Positions 1 to 7,727 of a stretch of 15,009 nt of DNA are shown in pieces (the first letter of the stretch is position 1; each line of letters opens with the position of its first letter). This stretch comes from JBKEAR01 sp047972425 (GTDB taxonomy: Bacteria; Pseudomonadota; Alphaproteobacteria; JBKEAR01). Position numbers and translations under genes: made by a program. The DNA lies in the NCBI GenBank assembly GCA_047972425.1, contig JBKEAR010000063.1, positions 1 through 15,009 on the forward strand, written 5' to 3'. The notes under the pieces were generated by a model, which made no database searches, was not told the DNA's origin, and saw only the letters and a list, made by a program, of their open reading frames with translations.

Positions 1-523
1 GAATATTGGCCTCTGCCAAAAATTCGCACACAACTATAGGATTACCAAATTCACTCTCATAAAGATAATCATCCATGCCAAATACCGGTTCAATCTCTAA
101 AATATTATCAGACGGATGACTAAATAAAGCGGTGAAATCTTCATAAGAAATTGAGGTGCCATCGCTAAAGATTAAGCTTTGCCCTTTATAACCTTCTACA
201 TTAATAGAACCCTGACCCGCAATATCAATAACATAACTTTCAATGGATAAGTCAGCTAAAGTGATACCTTCACCAAATAGAATATTGGCATTGCCATAAA
301 GGCTATCGTTCCCATCGCCTAAGTTATAAATAAAGTCGGATTCACCACCAAATAATCGGATTATATCATTTCCTTCGCCTGCATCAATGATATTACCACC
401 ATGAAATAAGGTAATCACATCATCCCCTGCACCGGTATCGATAGTATTTTCGCCAAACCATATTGTTACACTATTATCCTCTGCCCCCATTGTAACAATA
501 TGCCCACCTGAATAACGATCAAA
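1..523. repeat. Near-identical 523-bp direct repeat, copy A
   Basis: The block aligns without gaps to 1150-1672 with four mismatches (positions 78, 89, 147 and 293 here), three of which change an amino acid (G/V, E/D, S/F). The right border is sharp: similarity collapses at 524. The left border lies outside the window. It covers the RTX and C-terminal part of copy 1. Confidence 0.97.
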
Positions 524-913
524 AATTAAATTATCAATGTTAAAATCATTTACTCCCACCATATTAATTGACATCTTGTTATCTTGATCCGAGGCTTCTG
601 GTATCAAAAAGATATTATATGGAGAATATATTAATAATGCAGAAGGTTTTTGTAGCTCGAAGGACTCGATTGAAGTAATACTGTATCTATTTTCGTATAT
701 TGGATGATAGTTAGACAAAATATCTTGGTTTAGATTATCTGATTTTTCTAACTCTAATTCTATCTGTAGGTCTATTTTTTCTTCATTTCCCTTTACATTA
801 TTTGTAATTAAAATATTACTATCGGCTTCTACCGGCATCGGCCAGTAAGAAAATACATGATTAATTAAGCTAGTATAATTATTTATCAATGGTGGTTTTA
901 TTTTTTTTTGCAA
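1..913 (-). CDS. RTX-like calcium-binding protein, tandem copy 1 (3' end outside window)
   Basis: An open frame runs from a TTG at 913 to the left edge with no stop; by comparison with copy 2 only about three residues and the stop are missing, giving about 307 aa. The TTG start is chosen because AAAGGAG lies about 10 nt upstream and an in-frame TAA precedes it; no ATG fits. Residues 1 to about 130 are poorly conserved; the rest has RTX-like repeats (DTGAGDDVI, DAGEGNDII, NLGDGNDSL) and then a stretch resembling the haemolysin-type calcium-binding-related domain (ILFGEGITLADL, LIFSDGTSISYEDF). There is no signal peptide, as expected for a type I secretion substrate, whose signal is C-terminal. 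An A9 run follows the start codon directly. The C-terminal 174 residues are almost identical to copy 2, while the N-terminal parts share only a short patch (SNYHPIYEN versus SNYQPIHEN). The family is clear; the biological role is unknown. Confidence 0.8.
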   Translation of the reverse strand, partial: MQKKIKPPLINNYTSLINHVFSYWPMPVEADSNILITNNVKGNEEKIDLQIELELEKSDNLNQDILSNYHPIYENRYSITSIESFELQKPSALLIYSPYNIFLIPEASDQDNKMSINMVGVNDFNIDNLIFDRYSGGHIVTMGAEDNSVTIWFGENTIDTGAGDDVITLFHGGNIIDAGEGNDIIRLFGGESDFIYNLGDGNDSLYGNANILFGEGITLADLSIESYVIDIAGQGSINVEGYKGQSLIFSDGTSISYEDFTALFSHPSDNILEIEPVFGMDDYLYESEFGNPIVVCEFLAEANI

Positions 914-1138
914 ATTATTTATACTCCTTTAACGAGAGTAATATATTAATCACAAAAAAATATTATGTAAATAAAAATACATAAAAATTCTCTTAATTTC
1001 TATTTTCTTTAAACTTAAAATATAAAAAATGGACATAAACAATTATGGTATATAAATAGACTATCAGAAAATATAATTACGCGCCTTTGAGTTGTTATTA
1101 ATATTTTTTTATTATTCTTAAAGATAAATGTAATTTAT

Positions 1139-2131
1139 TTATATGGCCGGAATATTGGCCTCTGCCAAAAATTCGCACACAACTATAGGATTACCAAATT
1201 CACTCTCATAAAGATAATCATCCATGACAAATACCGGATCAATCTCTAAAATATTATCAGACGGATGACTAAATAAAGCGGTGAAATCTTCATAAAAAAT
1301 TGAGGTGCCATCGCTAAAGATTAAGCTTTGCCCTTTATAACCTTCTACATTAATAGAACCCTGACCCGCAATATCAATAACATAACTTTCAATGGATAAG
1401 TCAGCTAAAGTGATACCTTCACCAAATAGAATATTGGCATTACCATAAAGGCTATCGTTCCCATCGCCTAAGTTATAAATAAAGTCGGATTCACCACCAA
1501 ATAATCGGATTATATCATTTCCTTCGCCTGCATCAATGATATTACCACCATGAAATAAGGTAATCACATCATCCCCTGCACCGGTATCGATAGTATTTTC
1601 GCCAAACCATATTGTTACACTATTATCCTCTGCCCCCATTGTAACAATATGCCCACCTGAATAACGATCAAATATAATCGGCATTTCTGGCTCGATAACA
1701 CCACACCAATCATCAGAAATCTCCGACTGGGTTTCTGTTACCCACATACTCGGTTCACTATCAGTTTCTATTTGCGGTTTGTTAACATCCGCAATAACAG
1801 GCACATTAATTAAATCACTTGAGCCATTATCATTGCTCAGCGCCAATATTGTACTTTGGTAATCATTGCTGTTTAATTGGTGTATTTCAAAGTTATTTTC
1901 ATGTATCGGTTGATAATTTGAGTCATATTCAACTTCTGTATCTTCAGATAACTCAATATTTTCACCATAAAGAATAATTTCATCTTCATTATCATATACG
2001 GTTATATCTGGTAGAACCGATATATCTAATTCTGTCGTAGCCAGCAGCGTTTCAGCCATTTTTTGTTCATTATAATAAATTTCGGCAGTGACCAAAGATG
2101 ATTGAAAAAAATTTTGTAATGAAAGTGTCAT
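1139..2131 (-). CDS. RTX-like calcium-binding protein, tandem copy 2
   Basis: This is a complete 330-aa frame starting at ATG 2131, with GGGAG about 8 nt upstream. The N-terminal 155 residues are acidic and low in recognisable domains. They are followed by FDRYSGGHIVTMGAEDNS, three RTX-type Gly/Asp repeats (DTGAGDDVI, DAGEGNDII, NLGDGNDSL at about residues 180-228) and a haemolysin-type calcium-binding-related segment ending near residue 290. No N-terminal signal peptide or membrane segment is visible, so export by a type I system through a C-terminal signal is the likely route (inference). It lies 109 nt downstream of dnaX and 225 nt upstream of copy 1, both intergenic gaps being AT-rich without an obvious strong terminator. 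The number of RTX repeats is small compared with toxins or proteases, and no enzymatic domain is seen; a secreted structural or adhesive role is possible but unproven. Confidence 0.85.
   Translation of the reverse strand: MTLSLQNFFQSSLVTAEIYYNEQKMAETLLATTELDISVLPDITVYDNEDEIILYGENIELSEDTEVEYDSNYQPIHENNFEIHQLNSNDYQSTILALSNDNGSSDLINVPVIADVNKPQIETDSEPSMWVTETQSEISDDWCGVIEPEMPIIFDRYSGGHIVTMGAEDNSVTIWFGENTIDTGAGDDVITLFHGGNIIDAGEGNDIIRLFGGESDFIYNLGDGNDSLYGNANILFGEGITLADLSIESYVIDIAGQGSINVEGYKGQSLIFSDGTSIFYEDFTALFSHPSDNILEIDPVFVMDDYLYESEFGNPIVVCEFLAEANIPAI
1150..1672. repeat. Near-identical 523-bp direct repeat, copy B
   Basis: This is the partner of 1-523, inside RTX copy 2, in the same orientation and reading frame (offset 1149, divisible by three). 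The similarity ends at 1672, within the codons before the FDRYSGG motif. Confidence 0.97.
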
Positions 2132-2161
2132 TACACTATCTCCCTATCTTTTTATATGAAT

Positions 2162-2190
2162 AGAATAATAGGTAAAAAATATAATTGCAA
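2162..2190 (-). promoter_or_regulatory. Possible promoter of RTX copy 2
   Basis: On the minus strand TTGCAA (2190-2185) and TATTCT (2167-2162) are 17 bp apart, ending about 30 nt before the start codon. The match is moderate and the region is very AT-rich, so chance is a real alternative. Confidence 0.3.
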
Positions 2191-2240
2191 AAAAATAAAG
2201 CATGAATATTAATGTAATATCTATGACTCAGCACATAAAA

Positions 2241-4001
2241 TTATTCTTCTTCATTTTCTTCATCAAGAAGATCGATAAGCTCTGCTGGTTTTTTTTCAAC
2301 TTTTTTCACATCTAACAATTGTGCTTCGGGGAAAAGTAATTTTACTTTTTGCATGGCATCACTATGTTGCCATTGCTCTTTTTCGTTCTGATATTGCTCT
2401 TGTTTATGTTGCGAGTAAGATTGTACCTGCTCAGGCTGTTTATTCATCACCTCTACACGCCAATCTGTTTTAAATATATCACTCAAAAAGCCCGAAAGTC
2501 GGCGAGGAAAATCTCGTTTAGCCGTTTTAATGGGGGCAATGATTATATGCCCATTGGCAAAATTTTGTACCGACCAATCATGAGAAATCTCCGATGCCAT
2601 GGCAATTTGGCTTTGACCCCGCAATAAATCAATCAGCTCTTCAATATTTTTTGGGCTTTGGGGTAATTGGGGCTTAGCTTCTGCCTCGGTCGTAACCGGT
2701 TTAGTCTTTGGCTCAGATACTGGCGGAGCATAATTTGCAGGTTGTACCGGTGGTGATTGTTTTAAATTAGAGGGTGGCTTTAACTGATTTTTTTTTTGCG
2801 CCAGCTCCGGATGAGCGGCTAATTTTTTAATAATACCAGCTGCCTCTTCGGGGCTTGGTAAGTTAGATGCTGTAATTAAGCGCAAAATTAACATCTCGGC
2901 TGCCATCAACGGTGATGGTGCAAACTTTACCTCATTTAACCCTTTAAGTAACATTTGCCACATATAAGATGTTAAACCCACCGAAATATTTTGTGCCAAT
3001 GCAACCGAGCGCTCATAATCAAGCCCCGGGCTATCTTCTCTATTGATATTATCGGGTGTCATTTTAAGGCGCGATAACCAATGGATTGCCTCTAATAAAT
3101 CTTCCACAATAACAATCGGGTCGGCACCATGATTATAAAGACTTTGCAAAATATCAATGGATTTTTGTGCATCACCTTCAAATATGGCTTGTAATAAATC
3201 CAAACTGGCCGAGCGATCCGCTAGCCCTAACATTACCCGAATTTGGCCTTCATCAATTGCACCATCACTTAACGAAATTGCTTGGTCTAAAAGGGATAAA
3301 CCATCCCTTGCCGAGCCATCGGCCGCGCGGGCAATAAGGGCTAAGGCTTCATCGGAAATTTTAACATTCTCTTGATCCGAAATATTTTTAAAGTGGGCTT
3401 TGAGTTCGTTAGCATGAATGCGGCGTAAATCAAAACGTTGGCAACGGGATAATACGGTAACGGGCACTTTACGAATTTCGGTTGTCGCAAAAATAAATTT
3501 TACATGGGCGGGGGGTTCTTCTAATGTTTTTAATAAGGCATTAAATGCAGCGGTAGAGAGCATATGGACTTCATCGATGATGTAAATTTTATAACGAGCA
3601 GAAACAGGCTGATATTTCACACTATCAATAATCTCACGCACATTATCCACACCCGTACGCGATGCCGCATCCATCTCTATCACATCCATATGGCGGTCTT
3701 CGGTAATCGCTTTACAATTTTCGCACACACCACAAGGTTCTAAGGTGGGTTGTCCGTTACCATCGGGGCCAATACAATTAAGCCCTTTTGCAATGATTCG
3801 CGCAGTAGTCGTTTTGCCCACACCACGCACCCCCGTAAGGATAAACGCATGGGCTAATCGCCCTTTATCCAGCGCATTTTTTAAAGTTTGCGCAAGCATA
3901 TCCTGCCCAATTAAATGGGAGAAATTTTGTGGCCGATATTTTCGGGCTAATACAAGATATTCGCCATCTTGACCATTTTGGATATTTTGCGTTTGCGCCA
4001 T
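2241..4001 (-). CDS. dnaX: DNA polymerase III subunits gamma and tau
   Basis: This 586-aa protein is the clamp-loader ATPase of the replisome. It shows the family start ARKYRPQNFSHLIGQ, Walker A GVRGVGKTT (57-65), the zinc-binding cysteines C76, C90, C93 and C96, Walker B DEVH (143-146), the sensor region FIFATTE and the SRC motif (VLSRCQRF, 183-190). Residues from about 400 form a Pro/Lys/Gln-rich linker followed by the tau-specific C-terminal domain, ending in an acidic tail. An A10 tract falls exactly at the gamma/tau boundary (separate entry). The ATG at 4001 has AAGGA 14 nt upstream, a long spacing; an out-of-frame ATGATG abuts that AAGGA and opens a 22-codon frame overlapping the gene. 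The usual downstream partners ybaB and recR are absent; RTX genes follow instead. The SRP RNA gene lies immediately upstream. Confidence 0.97.
   Translation of the reverse strand: MAQTQNIQNGQDGEYLVLARKYRPQNFSHLIGQDMLAQTLKNALDKGRLAHAFILTGVRGVGKTTTARIIAKGLNCIGPDGNGQPTLEPCGVCENCKAITEDRHMDVIEMDAASRTGVDNVREIIDSVKYQPVSARYKIYIIDEVHMLSTAAFNALLKTLEEPPAHVKFIFATTEIRKVPVTVLSRCQRFDLRRIHANELKAHFKNISDQENVKISDEALALIARAADGSARDGLSLLDQAISLSDGAIDEGQIRVMLGLADRSASLDLLQAIFEGDAQKSIDILQSLYNHGADPIVIVEDLLEAIHWLSRLKMTPDNINREDSPGLDYERSVALAQNISVGLTSYMWQMLLKGLNEVKFAPSPLMAAEMLILRLITASNLPSPEEAAGIIKKLAAHPELAQKKNQLKPPSNLKQSPPVQPANYAPPVSEPKTKPVTTEAEAKPQLPQSPKNIEELIDLLRGQSQIAMASEISHDWSVQNFANGHIIIAPIKTAKRDFPRRLSGFLSDIFKTDWRVEVMNKQPEQVQSYSQHKQEQYQNEKEQWQHSDAMQKVKLLFPEAQLLDVKKVEKKPAELIDLLDEENEEE
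2788..2797 (-). promoter_or_regulatory. dnaX: A10 slippage tract in dnaX (candidate gamma/tau switch)
   Basis: The coding strand reads CAA AAA AAA AAT (Q402 K403 K404 N405), ten consecutive A. Gain of one A, or a -1 ribosomal slip, gives KSVKATL then a stop (411 aa). Loss of one A, or a +1 slip, gives IS then a stop (406 aa). Both products end after the clamp-loader domains, as gamma does. GGAG lies 7 nt upstream of the tract, but no GC-rich downstream hairpin is obvious. Slippage at an A-run is known to make gamma in Thermus; its use here is inferred. Confidence 0.5.
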
Positions 4002-4027
4002 AATTGCTGCATCATTCCTTTAAAAAC

Positions 4028-4123
4028 AAAGAAGCCCGAAACGACCCGCTTCTTTAATGCTATGGCTGCTTCCTTCCGGATCTGACCAGATTAACACCAA
4101 AGCATCGTCCGCTTCGAACTTCC
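4028..4123 (-). ncRNA. ffs: Signal recognition particle RNA (4.5S-type)
   Basis: The minus strand carries the hallmark apical sequence CTGGTCAG followed by ATCCGGAAGGAAGCAGCC, the binding site of the Ffh M domain. The RNA folds as a long hairpin: ATGCT pairs with AGCAT next to the apical domain, and GGAAGUUCGAAGCGG at the 5' end pairs, with G-U wobbles, with UCGUUUCGGGCUUCU at the 3' end. That helix defines an RNA of about 94-96 nt, and a T-rich run (TTTGTTTTTA) follows as the probable terminator. The 5' end agrees with the -10 element at 4129-4134. It sits between the GT39 gene and dnaX. The RNA guides membrane-protein ribosomes to the inner membrane. Confidence 0.95.
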
Positions 4124-4128
4124 ACCAT

Positions 4129-4158
4129 AATATAGTCGGTTTTTAATATGGATATCAA
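4129..4158 (-). promoter_or_regulatory. Promoter of the SRP RNA gene
   Basis: On the minus strand TTGATA (4158-4153), an 18-bp spacer and TATATT (4134-4129) predict initiation near 4122, which coincides with the 5' end deduced from the RNA helix. It lies in the gap after the GT39 stop codon. Confidence 0.6.
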
Positions 4159-4170
4159 GCTTTATTTCGA

Positions 4171-5607
4171 TTATTTTTTTATATCCGCTCTATCAATAAT
4201 CGCAAAATAATATGGATTTTTGCGCTTATATCGCTTGTTATGCCAACCAAAATTTACCTGTTCCACATGGGTGATAAATTCTTTGGCCTCATTTGTCGGT
4301 TTGCCCCAACCAACCCATAATATTTTTTGGGGTAAATCGATATTATATATCCATGGGTTTAAATTTTCATGCCCACCGACCACAACAAAGGGACGCTCCG
4401 CACTATACCAACTAATATTTTCGATCGCCCAATGGTCACCCGCCAAAAGAATAGGTAAATTTGGTTGCCCCGTATTTTTGTACCAATATTCTTTAGCCGT
4501 TTGGGCAAAAGTTAAACCATCATAATCAATGCGTTTACCATAATCCTTAATATAAGGACGGCCCAGGCGAATAGCGGTATAAGTTACCAAAGGTAACAGC
4601 AATATAAGAATTGCAATATATGCTATTATTGGGCGCTCTCGCTTTTGCCAATCAAAGATAATCGCCCATAAAAAAACAAAAGTTATGGGCAATGTATACC
4701 CCCAAAATATCCGTAAACCCGCCGGTGATAACCAACCAATGAGCATCATTGTTATTAATGGGGTGATTACCATGGAAATCGCTAATTTTTCAGATGCGCT
4801 ATATTGTGATTTAAAACGGGGTTGGGCAACAAACCAAAAAATTACTAATGCCGAAAGACTTACCGATAGTTGGATCAGTGCAAAAATAAGCGGGTTAAAA
4901 ATATGGTGCAGGATACTCACTTTTATAGCGACAGATTCACCAATATATTGTAACGGTAAAAAATCGGTACGGATAAGCCATACAATATGGGGCAAAAGGC
5001 AAGCCATCATCACCAAAACGGCCAAATATGGGCCATAATGCCAAAGTAACGGGCGATATTTTTTAATAATTAAAATAGAGGGTAATGATGCAAATAATAA
5101 AATAGCAAAACTATATTTTGTATACATGCCTAAGGCGGCAATAAAACCGAGCAATAGCCAATATGGTATATTTTTATACTCACAAGCCCGTAAAAATACG
5201 GCAATATAAGCCACCCATATGGGGAGGCTCGCCACATTGGCATTAAATTCAGTTGCCCGAAATGTATAATAATAAATACTTGCCGCACCCACAGGTAAAA
5301 GAGCCGCTAACCACCCGGGATATTTAAACCATTTGGCTATGGCATAAACCCCATAAAATGATAAACCCACACTCGCAAAACCTAAGAGATATGCCGGCCA
5401 ATCCTGATGGCCGAATATCATTACCATAAGCTCTTGCAGCCATGCTTGCAAAGGTGGATGCTTGTAATATCCCCATTGCCATAACTGCCCCCAAGATAGA
5501 TTTTCTAAAACATCTAAAGGCAAATTATAGGAAGTTATCGCCGTAATGGTTGACCATAACAAAATAAAAGCCGTAATGAATATATAAGGGAATATTTTAT
5601 ATTTCAT
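4171..5607 (-). CDS. ArnT-like family 39 glycosyltransferase (polyprenyl-phosphate sugar donor)
   Basis: This 478-aa integral membrane protein begins with a transmembrane helix and the periplasmic-loop signature LDVLENLSWG...WQWGYYKHPPL (about 31-53), typical of GT39/PMT enzymes, where an acidic residue (here D32 or E35) takes part in catalysis. Further hydrophobic segments follow to about residue 350, then a soluble C-terminal domain. The family transfers a sugar from a polyprenyl-phosphate carrier to an acceptor on the periplasmic face; ArnT acts on lipid A. It starts 2 nt after the stop of the GtrA-like gene (TAGCCATG), so translation is probably coupled, and it is the last gene of the four-gene glycosylation set. 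The acceptor cannot be read from the sequence; lipid A is favoured by context, other envelope glycans or proteins remain possible. Confidence 0.85.
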   Translation of the reverse strand: MKYKIFPYIFITAFILLWSTITAITSYNLPLDVLENLSWGQLWQWGYYKHPPLQAWLQELMVMIFGHQDWPAYLLGFASVGLSFYGVYAIAKWFKYPGWLAALLPVGAASIYYYTFRATEFNANVASLPIWVAYIAVFLRACEYKNIPYWLLLGFIAALGMYTKYSFAILLFASLPSILIIKKYRPLLWHYGPYLAVLVMMACLLPHIVWLIRTDFLPLQYIGESVAIKVSILHHIFNPLIFALIQLSVSLSALVIFWFVAQPRFKSQYSASEKLAISMVITPLITMMLIGWLSPAGLRIFWGYTLPITFVFLWAIIFDWQKRERPIIAYIAILILLLPLVTYTAIRLGRPYIKDYGKRIDYDGLTFAQTAKEYWYKNTGQPNLPILLAGDHWAIENISWYSAERPFVVVGGHENLNPWIYNIDLPQKILWVGWGKPTNEAKEFITHVEQVNFGWHNKRYKRKNPYYFAIIDRADIKK

Positions 5608-5609
5608 GG

Positions 5610-5990
5610 CTATGGCTGCTCTTTAAATACAATAAAATTATTAATGATAAAACCCACGGCAAAACTTGAGAATATTGCTAATACTTTTGCACCATCTGCC
5701 CCTGCATAGGGTAAAAAGAAATATAAAGTTAAGGTTGATGCCAAAAGTGCTGCCCAGCCCGATAAAATAAAGGACAACCATTTTTTTACCGATGATATCT
5801 GCCGCCAGTTTTGTTTAAAAGTAATAAGGCTATTTAAAATATAAGAAAATTGTACTGCAATGAGCCATGCCAAAATATGGCTGATAATCGGGTTTATTAA
5901 AAAAATATGCACCAATAGCCAATAAATTCCAAAATCAATAAGGGCGTTACATATACCAATAAGCCCGTATTTAATCAGTTTAGCCCACAT
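5610..5990 (-). CDS. GtrA-like membrane protein, probable polyprenyl-linked sugar flippase
   Basis: A 126-aa protein with four predicted transmembrane segments and the GtrA-family pattern: KLIKYGLIGICNALIDFGIYWLL at the start, SYILNSLITFK after the second helix, and FAVGFIINNFIVFK at the end. GtrA proteins are thought to flip undecaprenyl-phosphate-linked monosaccharides across the inner membrane. The start at 5990 overlaps the upstream deacetylase gene by 11 nt; an alternative ATG at 6026 would add 12 residues and overlap by 47 nt. Neither has a clear Shine-Dalgarno sequence, so coupling to the upstream gene is likely and the exact start is uncertain. It links a cytoplasmic charging enzyme (GT2) to a periplasmic transferase (GT39) in the same transcription unit. 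Confidence 0.85.
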   Translation of the reverse strand: MWAKLIKYGLIGICNALIDFGIYWLLVHIFLINPIISHILAWLIAVQFSYILNSLITFKQNWRQISSVKKWLSFILSGWAALLASTLTLYFFLPYAGADGAKVLAIFSSFAVGFIINNFIVFKEQP

Positions 5991-6774
5991 AGTAACCGTA
6001 TTTTTGCAGCGTTTGGCTAAAGGCATCGCTATTTAAATAATTATATTCCGCAATACGCCCATCGGTAAATGGGTCTCTGGAGGCTAAAATATCATCCACA
6101 AAACCCGGGTGAACCATCATTAAAAGATCATCTTTTTGTTTGGATAATATTTTATCGAAATAAGCCCTAATGCCTTCTTTTCCATAAGAGCCTGCAAAAT
6201 ATGTATTACTTTGCCAACCATATTCTTGAATATCGGTTTGCATATCTTTATTTAAACCGCGCAAAACCAATGTTTTGGGTGATAATCCAAAGGCATAGGG
6301 CATATTGGCACTACGAATATAAACATTAATCCCTAAGGCCGAGGTAACATTATATAGGGCTTTGCGCACCGGCTTTAATAATTGCACATGGTGATGGCCA
6401 TCGAAATAATCGGGGTAACGTTTAAAAATAGTGTAAAAATTATCGAGCTGCATACGGATTTCGGCTTCTAAATCTTGTACATCTAGCTGATTTTTTGTTG
6501 CTTTTTGAATAACATCTTTCACACCATAGGCATGGCCGGCGGCATTGATGAGGCTGCTATTATAATGGCATAAGGGTTGGTCGGTTAAGGTGATATGAAG
6601 ACCAATGGCAAAATTCTCAATAGCCATTAATTCATCAGCTTTATAACGGCTTTCTTCAAATATCGTCATCACCGCCGTGCCCGATAATCGCTTTTGTTCA
6701 CCAAGGGCGACGATGGCATCATTCACCGACGGCGAAATTCCGAAATCATCGGCATGAACCAATAGTTTTTTCAT
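5980..6774 (-). CDS. YdjC/ChbG-family carbohydrate deacetylase (NaxD-like)
   Basis: This 264-aa protein shows the full set of YdjC-family metal and active-site motifs: HADDFG (7-12), GLHITLT (58-64), DGHHHVQ (125-131) and VHPGF (221-225). The family hydrolyses N-acetyl groups of aminosugars using a divalent metal. The ATG overlaps the stop of the GT2 gene by 4 nt (ATGA) and the 3' end overlaps the GtrA-like gene. In Francisella and Bordetella a YdjC-family enzyme, NaxD, deacetylates an undecaprenyl-phosphate-bound N-acetylhexosamine before its transfer to lipid A; the placement here between a polyprenyl-phosphate glycosyltransferase and a flippase suggests the same step. HpnK of hopanoid clusters belongs to the same family, but no hopanoid genes are nearby. 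The product is soluble and probably acts at the cytoplasmic face. Confidence 0.88.
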   Translation of the reverse strand: MKKLLVHADDFGISPSVNDAIVALGEQKRLSGTAVMTIFEESRYKADELMAIENFAIGLHITLTDQPLCHYNSSLINAAGHAYGVKDVIQKATKNQLDVQDLEAEIRMQLDNFYTIFKRYPDYFDGHHHVQLLKPVRKALYNVTSALGINVYIRSANMPYAFGLSPKTLVLRGLNKDMQTDIQEYGWQSNTYFAGSYGKEGIRAYFDKILSKQKDDLLMMVHPGFVDDILASRDPFTDGRIAEYNYLNSDAFSQTLQKYGYYVG

Positions 6775-7727
6775 GATAAATCTTCTTCGATTATAAATTC
6801 ATCGGCAATGATGAAATTGGGGCGACCTTTGACCTCGCGGTGAATTTGCCCAATATATTCACCCAAAATACCAATGAGAATAAACTGAATACCGCTCATA
6901 AATAATACTGCCGAAAGCACCGCCGGATAACCACGGAAAGGCTCACCCAAAAAGATTTTAGAATATAAAATTTTTGCCGCCCATAAAAATGCGGGTAAGG
7001 CCACAATGAAACCCAAAAACGATGCCATACGTAACGGCCGTACCGAAAAGCTTACCGCACCTGTTAAACCAAATGTAAGGAGTTTTAAGCTCGAAAATTT
7101 TGTTTTACCGAATTTACGTTTATTGGGTGTGTAAGGAATAGCCATTTGCTTAAACCCAACCCAAGAAAATAAACCTTTAGAAAAACGCGCGCGCTCTGGC
7201 AACTGCAAAAAAGCATCAAGGGCACGGCGATCCATTAGGCGAAAATCCGAGGCATCTTTTTGAATATCTGACGAGGATATAAAATTCATCAGCTTATAAT
7301 ATAAATTTACACCCAAACGTTTGAGCGGACCTTCAGACTTACGGTTTTGTTTATAGGTATAAACAATATCGTAACCTTCGCGCCAATGCTCGATAAAAGT
7401 CGGTATGTAAGATGCCGGATGCTGGCAATCGCTATCCATTAAAATTACAGCATCGCCCCTTGCCGCCTGTAGCCCCGCAAGCATAGCATATTCTTTGCCA
7501 AAATTACGGGCAAGATCAATAACATGAATACGCATTTTGGGGTTTGTTATTGAATGCAAAACTTCTATTGAGTGATCCGTAGACCCATCATTAACCAAAA
7601 TAACCTCTAAAAGCTCTACATCTAATGCACGTAACGCATCTTGCTCGCTACTTATCATTTCGATAAACGCTTTTAGGCTTTCGGCCTCGTTATAAAATGG
7701 GCTAACAATCGAGATTGTTTGACTCAT
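6771..7727 (-). CDS. Polyprenyl-phosphate glycosyltransferase, family 2 (GtrB/ArnC/DPM1-like)
   Basis: A 318-aa protein with an N-terminal GT-A fold: SPFYNEAE near the start, NDGSTD (46-51), LARNFGKEYAMLAGL (72-86) and the metal-binding MDSDCQHP (DxD at 98-100). Two C-terminal transmembrane helices follow (about 233-256 and 268-292), then the family tail GEYIGQIHREVKGRPNFII. Such enzymes transfer a hexose or N-acetylhexosamine from a nucleotide sugar to undecaprenyl phosphate at the cytoplasmic face. The gene begins 30 nt after valS with a purine-rich GAGAGGGAAA before its ATG, and its stop overlaps the deacetylase start, so it is probably the first of four co-transcribed glycosylation genes, perhaps reading through from valS. 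The transferred sugar is not deducible; the neighbouring deacetylase points to an N-acetylated one. Confidence 0.9.
   Translation of the reverse strand: MSQTISIVSPFYNEAESLKAFIEMISSEQDALRALDVELLEVILVNDGSTDHSIEVLHSITNPKMRIHVIDLARNFGKEYAMLAGLQAARGDAVILMDSDCQHPASYIPTFIEHWREGYDIVYTYKQNRKSEGPLKRLGVNLYYKLMNFISSSDIQKDASDFRLMDRRALDAFLQLPERARFSKGLFSWVGFKQMAIPYTPNKRKFGKTKFSSLKLLTFGLTGAVSFSVRPLRMASFLGFIVALPAFLWAAKILYSKIFLGEPFRGYPAVLSAVLFMSGIQFILIGILGEYIGQIHREVKGRPNFIIADEFIIEEDLS

Noticed and set aside
2349..3972. Plus-strand open frames opposite dnaX (2349-2627, 3157-3375, 3745-3972)
   Set aside because: They lie antisense to a clear dnaX and have no family-like sequence; their compositions are what the reverse frame of a real gene gives.
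4220..5038. Plus-strand frames opposite the GT39 gene
   Set aside because: Antisense shadows within a membrane-protein gene, with no recognisable motif or start signal.
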